A stretch of 64,000 bases of DNA from UBA2030 sp049969475 (GTDB lineage: Bacteria; Bacteroidota; Bacteroidia; Bacteroidales; TTA-H9), in NCBI GenBank assembly GCA_049969475.1, contig JBMFOU010000006.1:58466-122465 (forward strand). The letters are read 5' to 3'. The notes beneath the pieces are model-generated. The model worked only from the letters and a program-made list of their open reading frames with translations, had not been told where the DNA came from and did not search any database. Numbering within the stretch: position 1 is the stretch's first letter; each line of letters opens with the position of its first letter. A program made the translations under genes and the position numbers. Of this stretch, positions 16,413 to 25,400 are shown in pieces.

Positions 16413-17183
16413 TCAGAAATCGATTTCCAGCACGGCAGGGCAGTGGTCGCTGTGGACCACCTGCGGCAGGATAGCAGCTCCACGCAGGTTGGGCCTTAGA
16501 TTTTCAGTAACCACATGGTAATCGATGCGCCAGCCCAGGTTGCGGTTGCGAGCACCCGCACGAAAACTCCACCAGGTGTATTGATGGGGTTGTTGATTGA
16601 AAACTCGGAAAGTGTCAATAAAGCCGGAGGCAATAAATCGGTCCATCCATTCTCTTTCTTCAGGCAAGAAACCGCTACTTTTTGCATTACCTATAGGATC
16701 GTGTATGTCGATGGGTTTGTGGCAAATGTTGAAATCGCCCGAAACGAGCAGTTTGGGGCGTTCCTTCCGTAATTCCGTGATGTAATGCAAAAAATCGTCC
16801 AACCATTTCATTTTAAACTCCTGACGCACGTCGCCAGTAGTGCCAGATGGGTGATAAACGCTGATGATGGAGACTTCACCGAAGTCGGCCCGGATGAATC
16901 GTCCTTCGCGGTCGTAAGTTTCAATACCCATACCTTCTATGATGCGGTCGGGCTTTTGCAGGCTAAGCAAACCTACTCCGCTGTATCCTTTCTTTTTTGC
17001 CGAATGCCAGAAGCAATGGTAGCCCAGATTATGGAATTCTTCTTCAGGTATTTGCTCGGGCTGGGCTTTGGTTTCCTGAATGCAAAGTATGTCGGGCCTT
17101 TCTTCGGCCAGCCATTCGGTAAGCCCTTTGCTCAGAGCCGACCGGATTCCGTTGACATTGTAGGTTATTACTTTCCTGTGCAT
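16413..17183 (-). CDS. xth: Exodeoxyribonuclease III / AP endonuclease
   Basis: The 256-residue enzyme belongs to the ExoIII (Xth) family, which cuts abasic sites in base-excision repair. Active-site segments are all present: NVNGIRSA at the start, IQETKA (metal-binding Glu), YSGVGL, GDFNICH (Asp/Asn pair), WWSFR and the C-terminal SDHCPAVLEI (catalytic Asp-His). Length and motifs are normal. It lies 8 bases downstream of a methyltransferase gene and 42 bases upstream of pdxH, so the three are likely cotranscribed. Confidence 0.96.
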   Translation of the reverse strand: MHRKVITYNVNGIRSALSKGLTEWLAEERPDILCIQETKAQPEQIPEEEFHNLGYHCFWHSAKKKGYSGVGLLSLQKPDRIIEGMGIETYDREGRFIRADFGEVSIISVYHPSGTTGDVRQEFKMKWLDDFLHYITELRKERPKLLVSGDFNICHKPIDIHDPIGNAKSSGFLPEEREWMDRFIASGFIDTFRVFNQQPHQYTWWSFRAGARNRNLGWRIDYHVVTENLRPNLRGAAILPQVVHSDHCPAVLEIDF

Positions 17184-17191
17184 GGATACTT

Positions 17192-17791
17192 TTATTTTTT
17201 GTGAGCTGTCAGTCTCACTACTACGGCTTTTCCCCTATGTCCGCGGCCTTCAGCAAGTTCAATAGGGGTGGTGTAAAGTTCGGTAATTTCCATGGAGCTG
17301 AAATCATGTTGTAGCTCATTTTCATCATAAAGCATGGAAATATCTCGTGGCCCCATGGGATTTCCCCAGTGCGACTTATGAAAGGCCTCAAGCACAAGAT
17401 AGCCGCCAGGCGCCAACCATTCCCAAAATTTCTGATGGGCCTTTTTGCGAACCATTTCTGGTAGATGAAGATAAATCAGACCTACCATGTGAAAATAACC
17501 GGAAGGATACCCGGCATCTTCAATCCCCGCTATGCGATAATCGATTCGCAGATTTCTGCTACGGGCCAGTTTGAGTGCTTTCTCCCGGGCTACCGTGCTT
17601 TGATCAAAGGCATACACATCGCAGCCCAACGAAGCGGCAAACACGGCATTACGCCCTTCGCCTTCGCCTGGTAATAATAAGAGTCCCGGATGATATTTGC
17701 GGATTTTCTCGGCCAGATAAAGATTGGCTTCTGTGCCGTAATAATAATCTTCTGATGCGAACCGTTCATTCCAGGAGTTAAACGTTACCAT
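17192..17791 (-). CDS. Class I SAM-dependent methyltransferase (TehB-like)
   Basis: The frame is open to 17830, but Met14 (codon at 17791) gives the usual start of this group, SWNERFASEDYYYGTEAN. The glycine-rich SAM loop is LLLPGEGEGRNAVF, followed by the acidic strand end VYAFDQS and motif LIYLHLPE. The total is then about 199 residues. It resembles TehB-type small-molecule methyltransferases; substrates in the family include tellurite, thiols and other small molecules. The substrate here is unknown. It lies in a block with a metal-chelation protein and a metal pump, so a role in metalloid modification is possible but unproven. Confidence 0.8.
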   Translation of the reverse strand: MVTFNSWNERFASEDYYYGTEANLYLAEKIRKYHPGLLLLPGEGEGRNAVFAASLGCDVYAFDQSTVAREKALKLARSRNLRIDYRIAGIEDAGYPSGYFHMVGLIYLHLPEMVRKKAHQKFWEWLAPGGYLVLEAFHKSHWGNPMGPRDISMLYDENELQHDFSSMEITELYTTPIELAEGRGHRGKAVVVRLTAHKK

Positions 17792-17860
17792 TGGCTTTTT
17801 CGGTTTTATGGGTAATTCCCGCAATAACAACCCGCCCGGCCTGAATGTTTGTTGAAAATC

Positions 17861-18703
17861 TCAGCTCCGTTTCAGCCGTGGATCATGGAGGTTGCGGACG
17901 ATGGTGATTTTCTCGGCACAATAGCGAAACAGGTGGTATCCTGCCCCTCCTTCGGCTGCCAGCTGAAATAGCTTATTGGGATGGGTCAGACGTGTACCGC
18001 CCACCAGATGTATATTTTTAGAAAACAACCCATCGGGCAGAAAACTGCTGGATGGCCCGGTTACGATATTGAGGCTGTCGGGACGAAGAGCTGTGGCCAC
18101 TTCTTCAAAGGTCTGATTAACCAGCGTGAGGCCAGTGATAACTACCAAATCGGCCCAGGGAAGTAGGGAGGGATATTGCTCGGCTGGTGCAAAGTATTGC
18201 TTTTCATTTCCTTGCAGTGCTTCTTCGTTTAGCTCGAGTACCTTCAATGAGCAACCATGGCTGACAAATTTCTCAATATAACTATGAAAAGCTCCAACCA
18301 GCACGACTTTTTTGCCCCTTAGCCACTCCTCGTTTATCAGATCCACGGGGTCAGCGCCGGCTATAACGGGGTAAGGTAAGCCTTTCAACTCGGCCGATGA
18401 CAAGGCATTGATGACAGCTGTTTTTAGGCTTACATGGAGGTTTTTATTGTCGGGCAGAGCAAATAAGTTTTCCACAGATTGGCCATTGTATTGTAGAGGA
18501 GAAAATGGACCGAAGTAACGTTTGTCTTTCTTGCAATGCACCTCATCGTCGGAAGGTGGAACTGTACTAGCAAATCCTATGCTACCATCAGAGAGCTCCA
18601 CAGCTGTAATATGAAGTCCGAAAATGACCCGTTGGATGGTCAGTCGCTGAAAACTCCCACCAAGACGGGATTTGAGCAATTGTAGGGTTTCCTCAAGGAT
18701 CAT
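17861..18703 (-). CDS. DUF4213/DUF364 heavy-metal-chelation domain protein
   Basis: The 280-residue protein has the two-part layout of this family. An N-terminal DUF4213 region (about 1-95) includes FGLHITAVELSDGSIGFA. A Rossmann-like DUF364 domain (about 110-270) includes KKVVLVGAFHSYIEKF, WADLVVITGLTLVNQT and VTGPSSSFLPDGLF. DUF364 is described as a putative heavy-metal chelation domain and is often coded beside metal or siderophore transport genes. That fits its position 69 bases after the RND metal-efflux adaptor. No signal peptide is visible, so it acts in the cytoplasm. Confidence 0.8.
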   Translation of the reverse strand: MILEETLQLLKSRLGGSFQRLTIQRVIFGLHITAVELSDGSIGFASTVPPSDDEVHCKKDKRYFGPFSPLQYNGQSVENLFALPDNKNLHVSLKTAVINALSSAELKGLPYPVIAGADPVDLINEEWLRGKKVVLVGAFHSYIEKFVSHGCSLKVLELNEEALQGNEKQYFAPAEQYPSLLPWADLVVITGLTLVNQTFEEVATALRPDSLNIVTGPSSSFLPDGLFSKNIHLVGGTRLTHPNKLFQLAAEGGAGYHLFRYCAEKITIVRNLHDPRLKRS

Positions 18704-18772
18704 AAGGTCTTTTTGGGCAAAGGTCGGGAGAATTCAGCGGATGTGGGTTTTGTTTTGAGAGAACCGGAGTTT

Positions 18773-19888
18773 TTAGGGAATAGGCAGTTGGCCCGTCCCA
18801 CTAATGACTATCATTCCCAGGGTATCGCTGATACCTATCTGGCTTCCTGATTTTGATGAAATATGCACCTCACGGGGCCTGATTTTGAGTTTCCCGTTTT
18901 CGCTGCTTACCACTTCGTAAATATAATTTTTATTGTCGGATGCAATGATGGCTGTCTCGGGAATAGAGGGTAGCACAGAAGGATTAAGCATGACCTGAGC
19001 CTCGGTGGTGAGGTTTTCAGCGAAATAAGGGATAGATGAGTTATGAATGCGGGCTATCGCCTTAAGTCCACCGTTCTCGGGATCGAGGGTGGAGGTGATT
19101 TGTGCGATACGAGCCTTCAATGGTTTTTGATCTTCGCCGGGAAGCGAAAATTGTACAAATTGTCCTATGTGAATCTTGCTCAGGTCTTTCGGAAGTATAT
19201 GGAGAATGAGCTGAACTTCTCTGGTGTTTATAATAAACCCCAGTTCATTTCCTGGAGCAACATGGGTGTTGAGATTGACATTGAGCGCACTGAGGGTGCC
19301 GCTGATGGGAGCCCGGAGGAGGAAGGAAGAGGATAGGGAAGCTTCCTGGGAGGTATCTGCCTCGATCAAGGTAAGACGTGCCCTGGCAGCTTTGTATCGG
19401 GCGGTTAGGGTTTGCAGGCGCATGCGAGCCTGCTGGAAGTCTTTCTGCGCGGTGATCTCGCTTTCAGCTAAAGTTTTCAGTCGTTCGTAATCGAGGCGGG
19501 CTTGCCTGAGTTCAGCTTGGGCCTCTGCATAATCACGCTGCCAGTCGATGGCCTCGGTGGAGACGATACGCAACACGGGACTTCCTTTGCTGACCTGTTG
19601 GCCGGGCAGCACAAATATATAATCGACCCAACCCGACACAGGCGACTGCAAATAGGCTTTCCCCGTGGGCGGACATTGTAGAGTGGCGGTTACTGGAAAG
19701 GTTTCAAAAAAGGTATCTACGGTTGGAATGGCAGTTATTATCCCCGCTTCTTTTACCTGCGCGGCTTCCAGTTCTATGATGCCTGCTTGGTTTTCTGCAT
19801 TTTCATTGTTTCCATTGCCTGAGGGTTTACAGGCACTTATTGCCATAAGCAGAATTGCAACTGCATAAAAAATGTATTTTCTAGACAT
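18773..19888 (-). CDS. RND efflux periplasmic adaptor (membrane-fusion) lipoprotein
   Basis: The 371-residue adaptor starts at ATG 19888 (MSRKYIFYAVAILLMAISAC), a clear lipoprotein signal; the open frame extends to 19930. After a barrel/lipoyl part (QSPVSGWVDYIFVLPGQQVSKGSPVL) comes an alpha-helical hairpin (about residues 115-185). The second lipoyl half (LRAPISGTLSALNVNLNTHVAPG) and the beta-barrel and membrane-proximal domains follow. This is the CusB/CzcB type, which bridges the inner-membrane pump to the outer-membrane channel. It begins 10 bases after the pump-channel fusion gene, so the complete tripartite system is made by two genes. Confidence 0.92.
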   Translation of the reverse strand: MSRKYIFYAVAILLMAISACKPSGNGNNENAENQAGIIELEAAQVKEAGIITAIPTVDTFFETFPVTATLQCPPTGKAYLQSPVSGWVDYIFVLPGQQVSKGSPVLRIVSTEAIDWQRDYAEAQAELRQARLDYERLKTLAESEITAQKDFQQARMRLQTLTARYKAARARLTLIEADTSQEASLSSSFLLRAPISGTLSALNVNLNTHVAPGNELGFIINTREVQLILHILPKDLSKIHIGQFVQFSLPGEDQKPLKARIAQITSTLDPENGGLKAIARIHNSSIPYFAENLTTEAQVMLNPSVLPSIPETAIIASDNKNYIYEVVSSENGKLKIRPREVHISSKSGSQIGISDTLGMIVISGTGQLPIP

Positions 19889-19898
19889 AATGATCAGT

Positions 19899-22800
19899 TT
19901 ATTCAATGTTAAAATATTTATAATCAGCATATAAGTGCATAAATTGTTGAAGAGCCAGGAGGTACTCTTTTTTAATGGAAAAGGCCTCTTCGAGGGTGCT
20001 CATGGCTTCAAAAAAGCTCGTTTCTCCAGCTTCGTAGCTTTTGCGACTGGCTTCCTGCAGGGCAAAGCCCAATTCCTTGTCCGACGCCTGCAGCGCAATC
20101 ATCTCTGAGCGGAGGGACTCAAGTCTTAACTGCAGAGAGGCCTTGTACTTGCTTCTACGGTTTTGGTAATCCTGTAACCAAAACATAGCTGCCTGCTCCT
20201 CGAGTTTCGATTGCTGCACCCGGTAATGCTGGGGTAAAAACCATAAGGGAAGACTCAAACCTATCTGATAACCTGTGTAATTTTTATTGTTCGCAAAGCT
20301 GTTGTTTCCAACGAAAACTTCGGCTGAAAGGCCGGGAAGCCAGGCGGCAATATTTTCGCGATGCCTGGCCCGAGCATATTTGAATCCTGCTTCGTAAAAA
20401 GCCAGCATAGGGTCTTCGGTTGAGGAAGGACTATTAAGGATCTCCAACACAGGCTCTATGGGGGCAGGTACCAGGCTATCAGAGGTCTGCATCAGGCTTT
20501 GGAGGTAGAGATGAGCTGCTCCGGCTTCTGACCGGGCTTTGACCAGTGCTGCACGCGCTCGCTGCTGTCTGCTTTTCATGGCCAGGTATTCCACCCGGTT
20601 TTTTTCGCCCTTTTCATAGAGCTGTTGAGCTCGGGTGACCATGAGGGAATACAGGCTGTCGATATGTCTGGCCAGTTGTAAATGTTCTGTAGCAATCTTC
20701 AAATCCCACCAGGCTTTAAAAACTGAAGCACTGAGGTTGAGCTCCTTACTCATCGACAAAGCCTGTTGCATGTTGAATTCTTCCCTGAAGGTTTGTTTGC
20801 GACGTTGATAGGCCAGTGGAAACTCGATTTGTTGACTAACACCCCAAACATGCAGGGGATAACCATTTTCAGCGATATTGTTTTGGTCGTAAGCATGATA
20901 GACGTTGGTGGGGCCCAGGTCCCAGGCAGTGGAAATTTTTTTTCTGTAAGCTTCTGTCAATTGCCGTGAGGCTTGCAAGCCCGCATTTTGCTGCAAGGCG
21001 ATTTGAATAGCCTCGTCCGGGCTAACTATTTTCGTTTGCTGACCATAGATAAATAGGGGTAGAAGCAGGGGCAGGAGGGTTAGTAAGGGACGGGATGAAC
21101 GGATAAGACGAGGAGGCCACAGACGTATGCCCCTTACATCATCGAAAATGGCATAGAGTAAGGGAAGAGCTATCATGGTAAGCAGGCCTGAGGTGATAAG
21201 GCCGCCAATGACGACGGTTGCCAGAGGTCGTTGCACCTCTGCTCCGGCCGAGGTACTTACAGCCATGGGAAGAAAACCCATAGCTGCAGCGCCGGCCGTC
21301 AGCATCACCGGTCTTAATCGGTGATGGGTGCCCTGCATAATGCGTTCTTTCATGTCGATTACGCCCTGTTCCTTCAGTTCCTTGAGGTGTTCAACCAATA
21401 CAATGCCATTGAGCACCGCTATACCAAAGAGAGCGATGAAGCCTACAGCTGCCGATATGCTGAAAGGCATACCCCGTACCCAGAGAGCGAAGACACCCCC
21501 CACCAGAGCCAAAGGTATGGCAGTAAACACCATCAGAGCATCTCTAAACGACTGGAAAGCAAAATGCAAAAAGATGAATATGAGGGCCACAGAGATGGGT
21601 ACGATGAACTTGAGACGGTTCAGTGCATTCTGTAAATTTTCGAACTGCCCTCCATAGGTGATATAGTATCCTGAGGGAAGGCTCAGTTTCTGGTTAAGGA
21701 TTTGCCGCACATCGTTTACAACCGATTGCAGGTCGCGGTCGCGTACATTGACGCTTACCACGATGCGACGGTGGGTCATATCGCGCGAGATACGGGCTGG
21801 ACCCGTGGTATAATGGATATCAGCCAATGCCGAAACCGGAATGATTTTCCCATTGGGTAAACTCACCGGTAGGTTGCGAATATCTTCAATGTCTTTTCTG
21901 AAATCTTCTTTTAGCCTAACCACCAGGTCAAAGCGTTTTTCACCCTCAAATACCACCCCTGCAATGCTGCCTCCAAAAGCGGCGGAAAGGGCCTGATTGA
22001 GGGTGGCTACATCTAATCCAAAGCGGGCTAACTGTTTTCGGTCGTATTTCACCGCCATCTGGGGCAGTCCTTCCGTCTTTTCGATTATAACATCCGCAGC
22101 ACCAGGCACATTTTCAATCAATGTTTTAATTTCTCTGGCTTTCGAAGCCAATATCGACAGGTCCTCTCCAAATAGTTTGATGGCCAGGTCGCTTCGAACA
22201 CCCGTTATCAGTTCATTAAAGCGCATCTCTAAGGGTTGGGTAAACTCGTAATCTACGCCAGGAATTACGCCGAGAGCTTCCTTAAATCTGGCAGCCAGCT
22301 CTTCTTTAGTCTGGGCAGCCTTCCAGCGTTTCTTGGGGTAGAGTTTGATTATCATATCTATCTCTTCCATCGACATGGGGTCGGTGGGAACCTCAGCCGC
22401 TCCGATTCGGCATGCAATTTTTTCGACCTCATCGGGGAAGTTTTTTTTGAGAATTTGTTCCATGCGGGTAGTCAGCCGAATGGTTTCGCTCAGGGAGGTA
22501 CCTGTTCGCAGCACGGGTTGAATCACAAAATCGCCTTCGTCGAGGGTGGGCACGAATTCTCCACCCAGGCGGCTGAAAACAATGCCGGCTAAAATAAGTG
22601 AGGCTAAACCAGCTCCCAGCACCCATTTTTTATGGTGATAAGCCCAGCGAATGGAGGGTGTATAGGTTTTGTAGGCCAGCGACATCAGTCGGTCGGTAAG
22701 TGTACGGCGTGATTTTGTTGGCTTGAGAAAAAGGGACGAGGCCACCGGAAGCCAGGTAAATCCCATGATCATAGCGCCCAGCAGGGCGAAACTGAATGTG

Positions 22801-24248
22801 AGGGCCATGGGTCGGAACATCTTGCCTTCAACCCCTGTCAATGATAGGATAGGTATGAAAACAACGAGGATAATAACTTGTCCGAAAATGGCTGAGTTAA
22901 GCATTTTGGAACTCCCTTCAAAAGCTATGCGATCCATAGCGGTTTTTCGGGTATATTTATCCGGATGAAGTACCTCATCACGCGAAGCCAGTATTTTTAT
23001 CATGATAAATTCTACGATGATTACCGCACCATCGATGATGACCCCAAAGTCGAGGGCGCCCAGGCTCATCAGATTGGCATCGATGTGAAAAATGTACATC
23101 AACGAGAAAGTAAACATGAGTGCCAGTGGAATGATAGAGGCGATAACCAATCCTGCCCGAAGGTTACCCAGCAGAAGTAAAACCACCAGCATGACGATGA
23201 TTATACCCAGACTCAGGTTTTCGGTTACCGTCATGGTGGTTTTGTGTATGAGTTCGCTACGATCCACAATGGGGTTGATGAAAATGCCTTCGGGAAGGGT
23301 TTTCTGCACGGCAGCCACCCGCCTTTTTACTTCATTAATTACTTCCATGCTGTTGGCCCCTTTGAGCATCATCACCTGTCCAAGTACCTTTTCTCCTTCA
23401 CCATTGGCGGTTATGGCTCCGAAGCGGTTGGCATGGCCAAAACGAACTTCTGCCACATCAGAAATCCTCAGGGGAATTCCATTCCGTGTCTTAATGACAA
23501 TCTGCCTGATATCGTCGAGGCTACGCACCAGCCCGTCACCACGAATGAAGTAACTTCGACCGGCTTTTTCAATGTAGGCCCCACCCGCCACATCATTGTT
23601 GCTTTGAACAGCCTGGTACAAATCGTTGATAGTTATTCCATTGGATGCCAAAAGATTGGGATCGGCTGCTATTTCATACTGTTTTAAATAACCTCCCCAG
23701 GTGTTTATTTCCACCACTCCTGGTATCCCCGACAGCTGACGCCTTACAATCCAGTCCTGGATGGTGCGTAGCTCCATGGCACTGTACCGACCTTCATAAC
23801 CAGGTTTTACGTCGAGAATGTATTGATAAATCTCTCCCAATCCTGTTGTTACCGGTCCCATCTCAGGAGTGCCAAATCCTTCGGGAATACGCGCCTGGGC
23901 TGCTTTTATCTTTTCGCTGATGAGCTGCCGGGGCAGCCAGGTACCCATTTTTTCATCAAAAACCACAGTTACTACTGACAATCCGAACTTAGAAATCGAG
24001 CGGATTTCCTTTACCCCTGGCAGGTTCGACATCTCAAGCTCTACCGGATAGGTGATGAATTGCTCCACATCTTGAGTAGCCAGGTTGGAGCTTACGGTGA
24101 TGACTTGTACCTGATTGTTCGTGATGTCGGGTACAGCCCCCACAGGCAAATGAATCATGGAGTAAATACCAAACCCCAGCACGGTAAGTGTAAAAAGTAT
24201 AATAATGAGCTTATTGCGCAGGCTAAAACGAAGTATAGCATTAAACAT
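19899..24248 (-). CDS. Heavy-metal RND efflux permease fused to a TolC-type outer-membrane factor
   Basis: This 1449-residue protein joins two normally separate parts. Residues 1 to about 1050 form a CzcA/CusA permease with 12 membrane helices: it starts LRFSLRNKLIIILFTLTVLGFGIYS and contains the TM4 proton-relay signature DFGVIIDGAVIIVE (Asp400, Asp406, Glu413). That signature is of the HME-RND type linked to divalent cations rather than the Cu/Ag type. Residues about 1075-1449 are a TolC-like channel (EAIQIALQQNAGLQAS onward, with long coiled-coil helices). Between them lies a hydrophobic signal-like stretch ending LFIYGQQ, a possible cleavage site. Such fusions are known in Bacteroidota. 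It is the first gene of the minus-strand metal block. Confidence 0.93.
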   Translation of the reverse strand: MFNAILRFSLRNKLIIILFTLTVLGFGIYSMIHLPVGAVPDITNNQVQVITVSSNLATQDVEQFITYPVELEMSNLPGVKEIRSISKFGLSVVTVVFDEKMGTWLPRQLISEKIKAAQARIPEGFGTPEMGPVTTGLGEIYQYILDVKPGYEGRYSAMELRTIQDWIVRRQLSGIPGVVEINTWGGYLKQYEIAADPNLLASNGITINDLYQAVQSNNDVAGGAYIEKAGRSYFIRGDGLVRSLDDIRQIVIKTRNGIPLRISDVAEVRFGHANRFGAITANGEGEKVLGQVMMLKGANSMEVINEVKRRVAAVQKTLPEGIFINPIVDRSELIHKTTMTVTENLSLGIIIVMLVVLLLLGNLRAGLVIASIIPLALMFTFSLMYIFHIDANLMSLGALDFGVIIDGAVIIVEFIMIKILASRDEVLHPDKYTRKTAMDRIAFEGSSKMLNSAIFGQVIILVVFIPILSLTGVEGKMFRPMALTFSFALLGAMIMGFTWLPVASSLFLKPTKSRRTLTDRLMSLAYKTYTPSIRWAYHHKKWVLGAGLASLILAGIVFSRLGGEFVPTLDEGDFVIQPVLRTGTSLSETIRLTTRMEQILKKNFPDEVEKIACRIGAAEVPTDPMSMEEIDMIIKLYPKKRWKAAQTKEELAARFKEALGVIPGVDYEFTQPLEMRFNELITGVRSDLAIKLFGEDLSILASKAREIKTLIENVPGAADVIIEKTEGLPQMAVKYDRKQLARFGLDVATLNQALSAAFGGSIAGVVFEGEKRFDLVVRLKEDFRKDIEDIRNLPVSLPNGKIIPVSALADIHYTTGPARISRDMTHRRIVVSVNVRDRDLQSVVNDVRQILNQKLSLPSGYYITYGGQFENLQNALNRLKFIVPISVALIFIFLHFAFQSFRDALMVFTAIPLALVGGVFALWVRGMPFSISAAVGFIALFGIAVLNGIVLVEHLKELKEQGVIDMKERIMQGTHHRLRPVMLTAGAAAMGFLPMAVSTSAGAEVQRPLATVVIGGLITSGLLTMIALPLLYAIFDDVRGIRLWPPRLIRSSRPLLTLLPLLLPLFIYGQQTKIVSPDEAIQIALQQNAGLQASRQLTEAYRKKISTAWDLGPTNVYHAYDQNNIAENGYPLHVWGVSQQIEFPLAYQRRKQTFREEFNMQQALSMSKELNLSASVFKAWWDLKIATEHLQLARHIDSLYSLMVTRAQQLYEKGEKNRVEYLAMKSRQQRARAALVKARSEAGAAHLYLQSLMQTSDSLVPAPIEPVLEILNSPSSTEDPMLAFYEAGFKYARARHRENIAAWLPGLSAEVFVGNNSFANNKNYTGYQIGLSLPLWFLPQHYRVQQSKLEEQAAMFWLQDYQNRRSKYKASLQLRLESLRSEMIALQASDKELGFALQEASRKSYEAGETSFFEAMSTLEEAFSIKKEYLLALQQFMHLYADYKYFNIE

Positions 24249-24414
24249 AATCAGTAGATTTTACTTAAGAGGTTTATGAATTAGGTAGGGCATGAGTGAT
24301 TGTGCAAAGGTGAATGGTGATAACCCTGAAAAGGTTTGGTGTTGGTTCATCCTTTGGGTTATTAAGTGCCGATACAATAAATGACACACTTCAGACACCA
24401 AATCTTCGGGGCTG

Positions 24415-24433
24415 TATGGTTTTGGGGACCATA
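24415..24433. repeat. Inverted repeat TATGGT-N7-ACCATA
   Basis: Six-base arms pair perfectly around TTTGGGG, within the putative promoter region of the metal-efflux operon. This spacing is typical of dimer-binding operators. Confidence 0.5.
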
Positions 24434-24476
24434 AAACACGAATAATAACCATTTGACACCAAATTATATGGTAATG

Positions 24477-24504
24477 AATGAAATACAGTAGATTGTATTT
24501 CATT
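24477..24504. repeat. Perfect 11-bp inverted repeat, candidate operator
   Basis: AATGAAATACA (24477-24487) and TGTATTTCATT (24494-24504) are exact reverse complements with a 6-base centre. It lies 230-255 bases upstream of the RND gene start and 115 bases after the stop of the lipoprotein gene at 24619. There is no T-run, so an operator is more likely than a terminator. Confidence 0.6.
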
Positions 24505-24618
24505 GGTAGGTGCTGTATCCACCGCTTGTAAGCCTGAAAAAACGTGCGATTTGTCTATTTCTTGAAGATTCTACACCCTGGAAAATAAATTCAATAATAT
24601 AAGGCTGGAAACGAGTTC

Positions 24619-25272
24619 TTACTCCTGACTTTCTTTTTCCTCCATCGAGGCATCTTCAATTTTTATTCCTTCAGGAATTTTGAAAACATCCTCTGGAATA
24701 GTGATGTTTTCTTCAATCCTCACGGCCTGCCGCATAACTTGTCCATTCATTTCCACCTTCAGAACCTGTCCTTTATACAACCATTGCTTGGTGCCAAAAA
24801 CTTCAAAAACGGTGCAGTCTTTTCCTAAAAAAGTATCATTAGGAAGCATCTTTCCGCCGTTCTGCTTCACGAATTCTTCAAGATTATCGAAGTCGGGTTG
24901 AATGAATTGTCCCATAGCCTTGGCCATTTCCTTGAACTGTGCCATATTCATCCGTGTTCCTGTTTGGTTGACCAGGTCAATGGAATACACCCAATCGCCA
25001 TCTTCAATGTTGAGTTGTTCTTCTTTTTGATTGATACCCATTCCCTTGGTTTCGCTTTGTATTTGTGTGGCGGTTCGCTTATTTTTCAAATCTACCCAAT
25101 GGGTTTCTTTTGAAACAGTTTCTATTCCTCCATAGTTGGCATGGGTTTCATAATCAATGCGTAGAGTGGAAAAACTCTGTAGCTCATTTGAGTCCTTGGG
25201 TGCAGTGCTACGATGGCATGAAAAGGAAAAGAGCGTCAGGAAGGCAATACTTACCGAAGCAATTTTATTCAT
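24619..25272 (-). CDS. Hypothetical lipoprotein, LolA-like/DUF4412-like fold
   Basis: The 217-residue product has a lipoprotein signal (IAFLTLFSFSC). The body alternates strands in a way that resembles the LolA-like half-barrel of DUF4412 proteins: YETHANYGG, GDWVYSIDL, TFLGKDCTVFEVFGTKQWLYKGQVLKVEM. It ends in a Glu-rich tail. I do not recognise a named function. It precedes the metal-efflux operon by 370 bases and is probably transcribed alone. Confidence 0.55.
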   Translation of the reverse strand: MNKIASVSIAFLTLFSFSCHRSTAPKDSNELQSFSTLRIDYETHANYGGIETVSKETHWVDLKNKRTATQIQSETKGMGINQKEEQLNIEDGDWVYSIDLVNQTGTRMNMAQFKEMAKAMGQFIQPDFDNLEEFVKQNGGKMLPNDTFLGKDCTVFEVFGTKQWLYKGQVLKVEMNGQVMRQAVRIEENITIPEDVFKIPEGIKIEDASMEEKESQE

Positions 25273-25400
25273 GGTTTTGATTCAGGTTGGTTAGTATTGC
25301 TAAAATTAGAAATAAAATATGAATTTCTTACAGGAATATGCAAAAAAATATAAATCGTTGTATAATGATGCTTTATATAATTTATTTTCAAAATAAAACC

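Larger units (their letters stand above)
24249..24618. other. Intergenic regulatory region upstream of the metal-efflux operon
   Basis: These 370 bases carry no convincing gene. They do hold several ordered repeats: ACACCAAA in three copies spaced 60-61 bases apart (24335 inverted, 24395, 24456), TATGGT/ACCATA (24415-24433), and a perfect 11-bp inverted repeat (24477-24504). No regulator gene is adjacent. I could not identify a clean -33/-7 pair on the minus strand. Confidence 0.5.
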
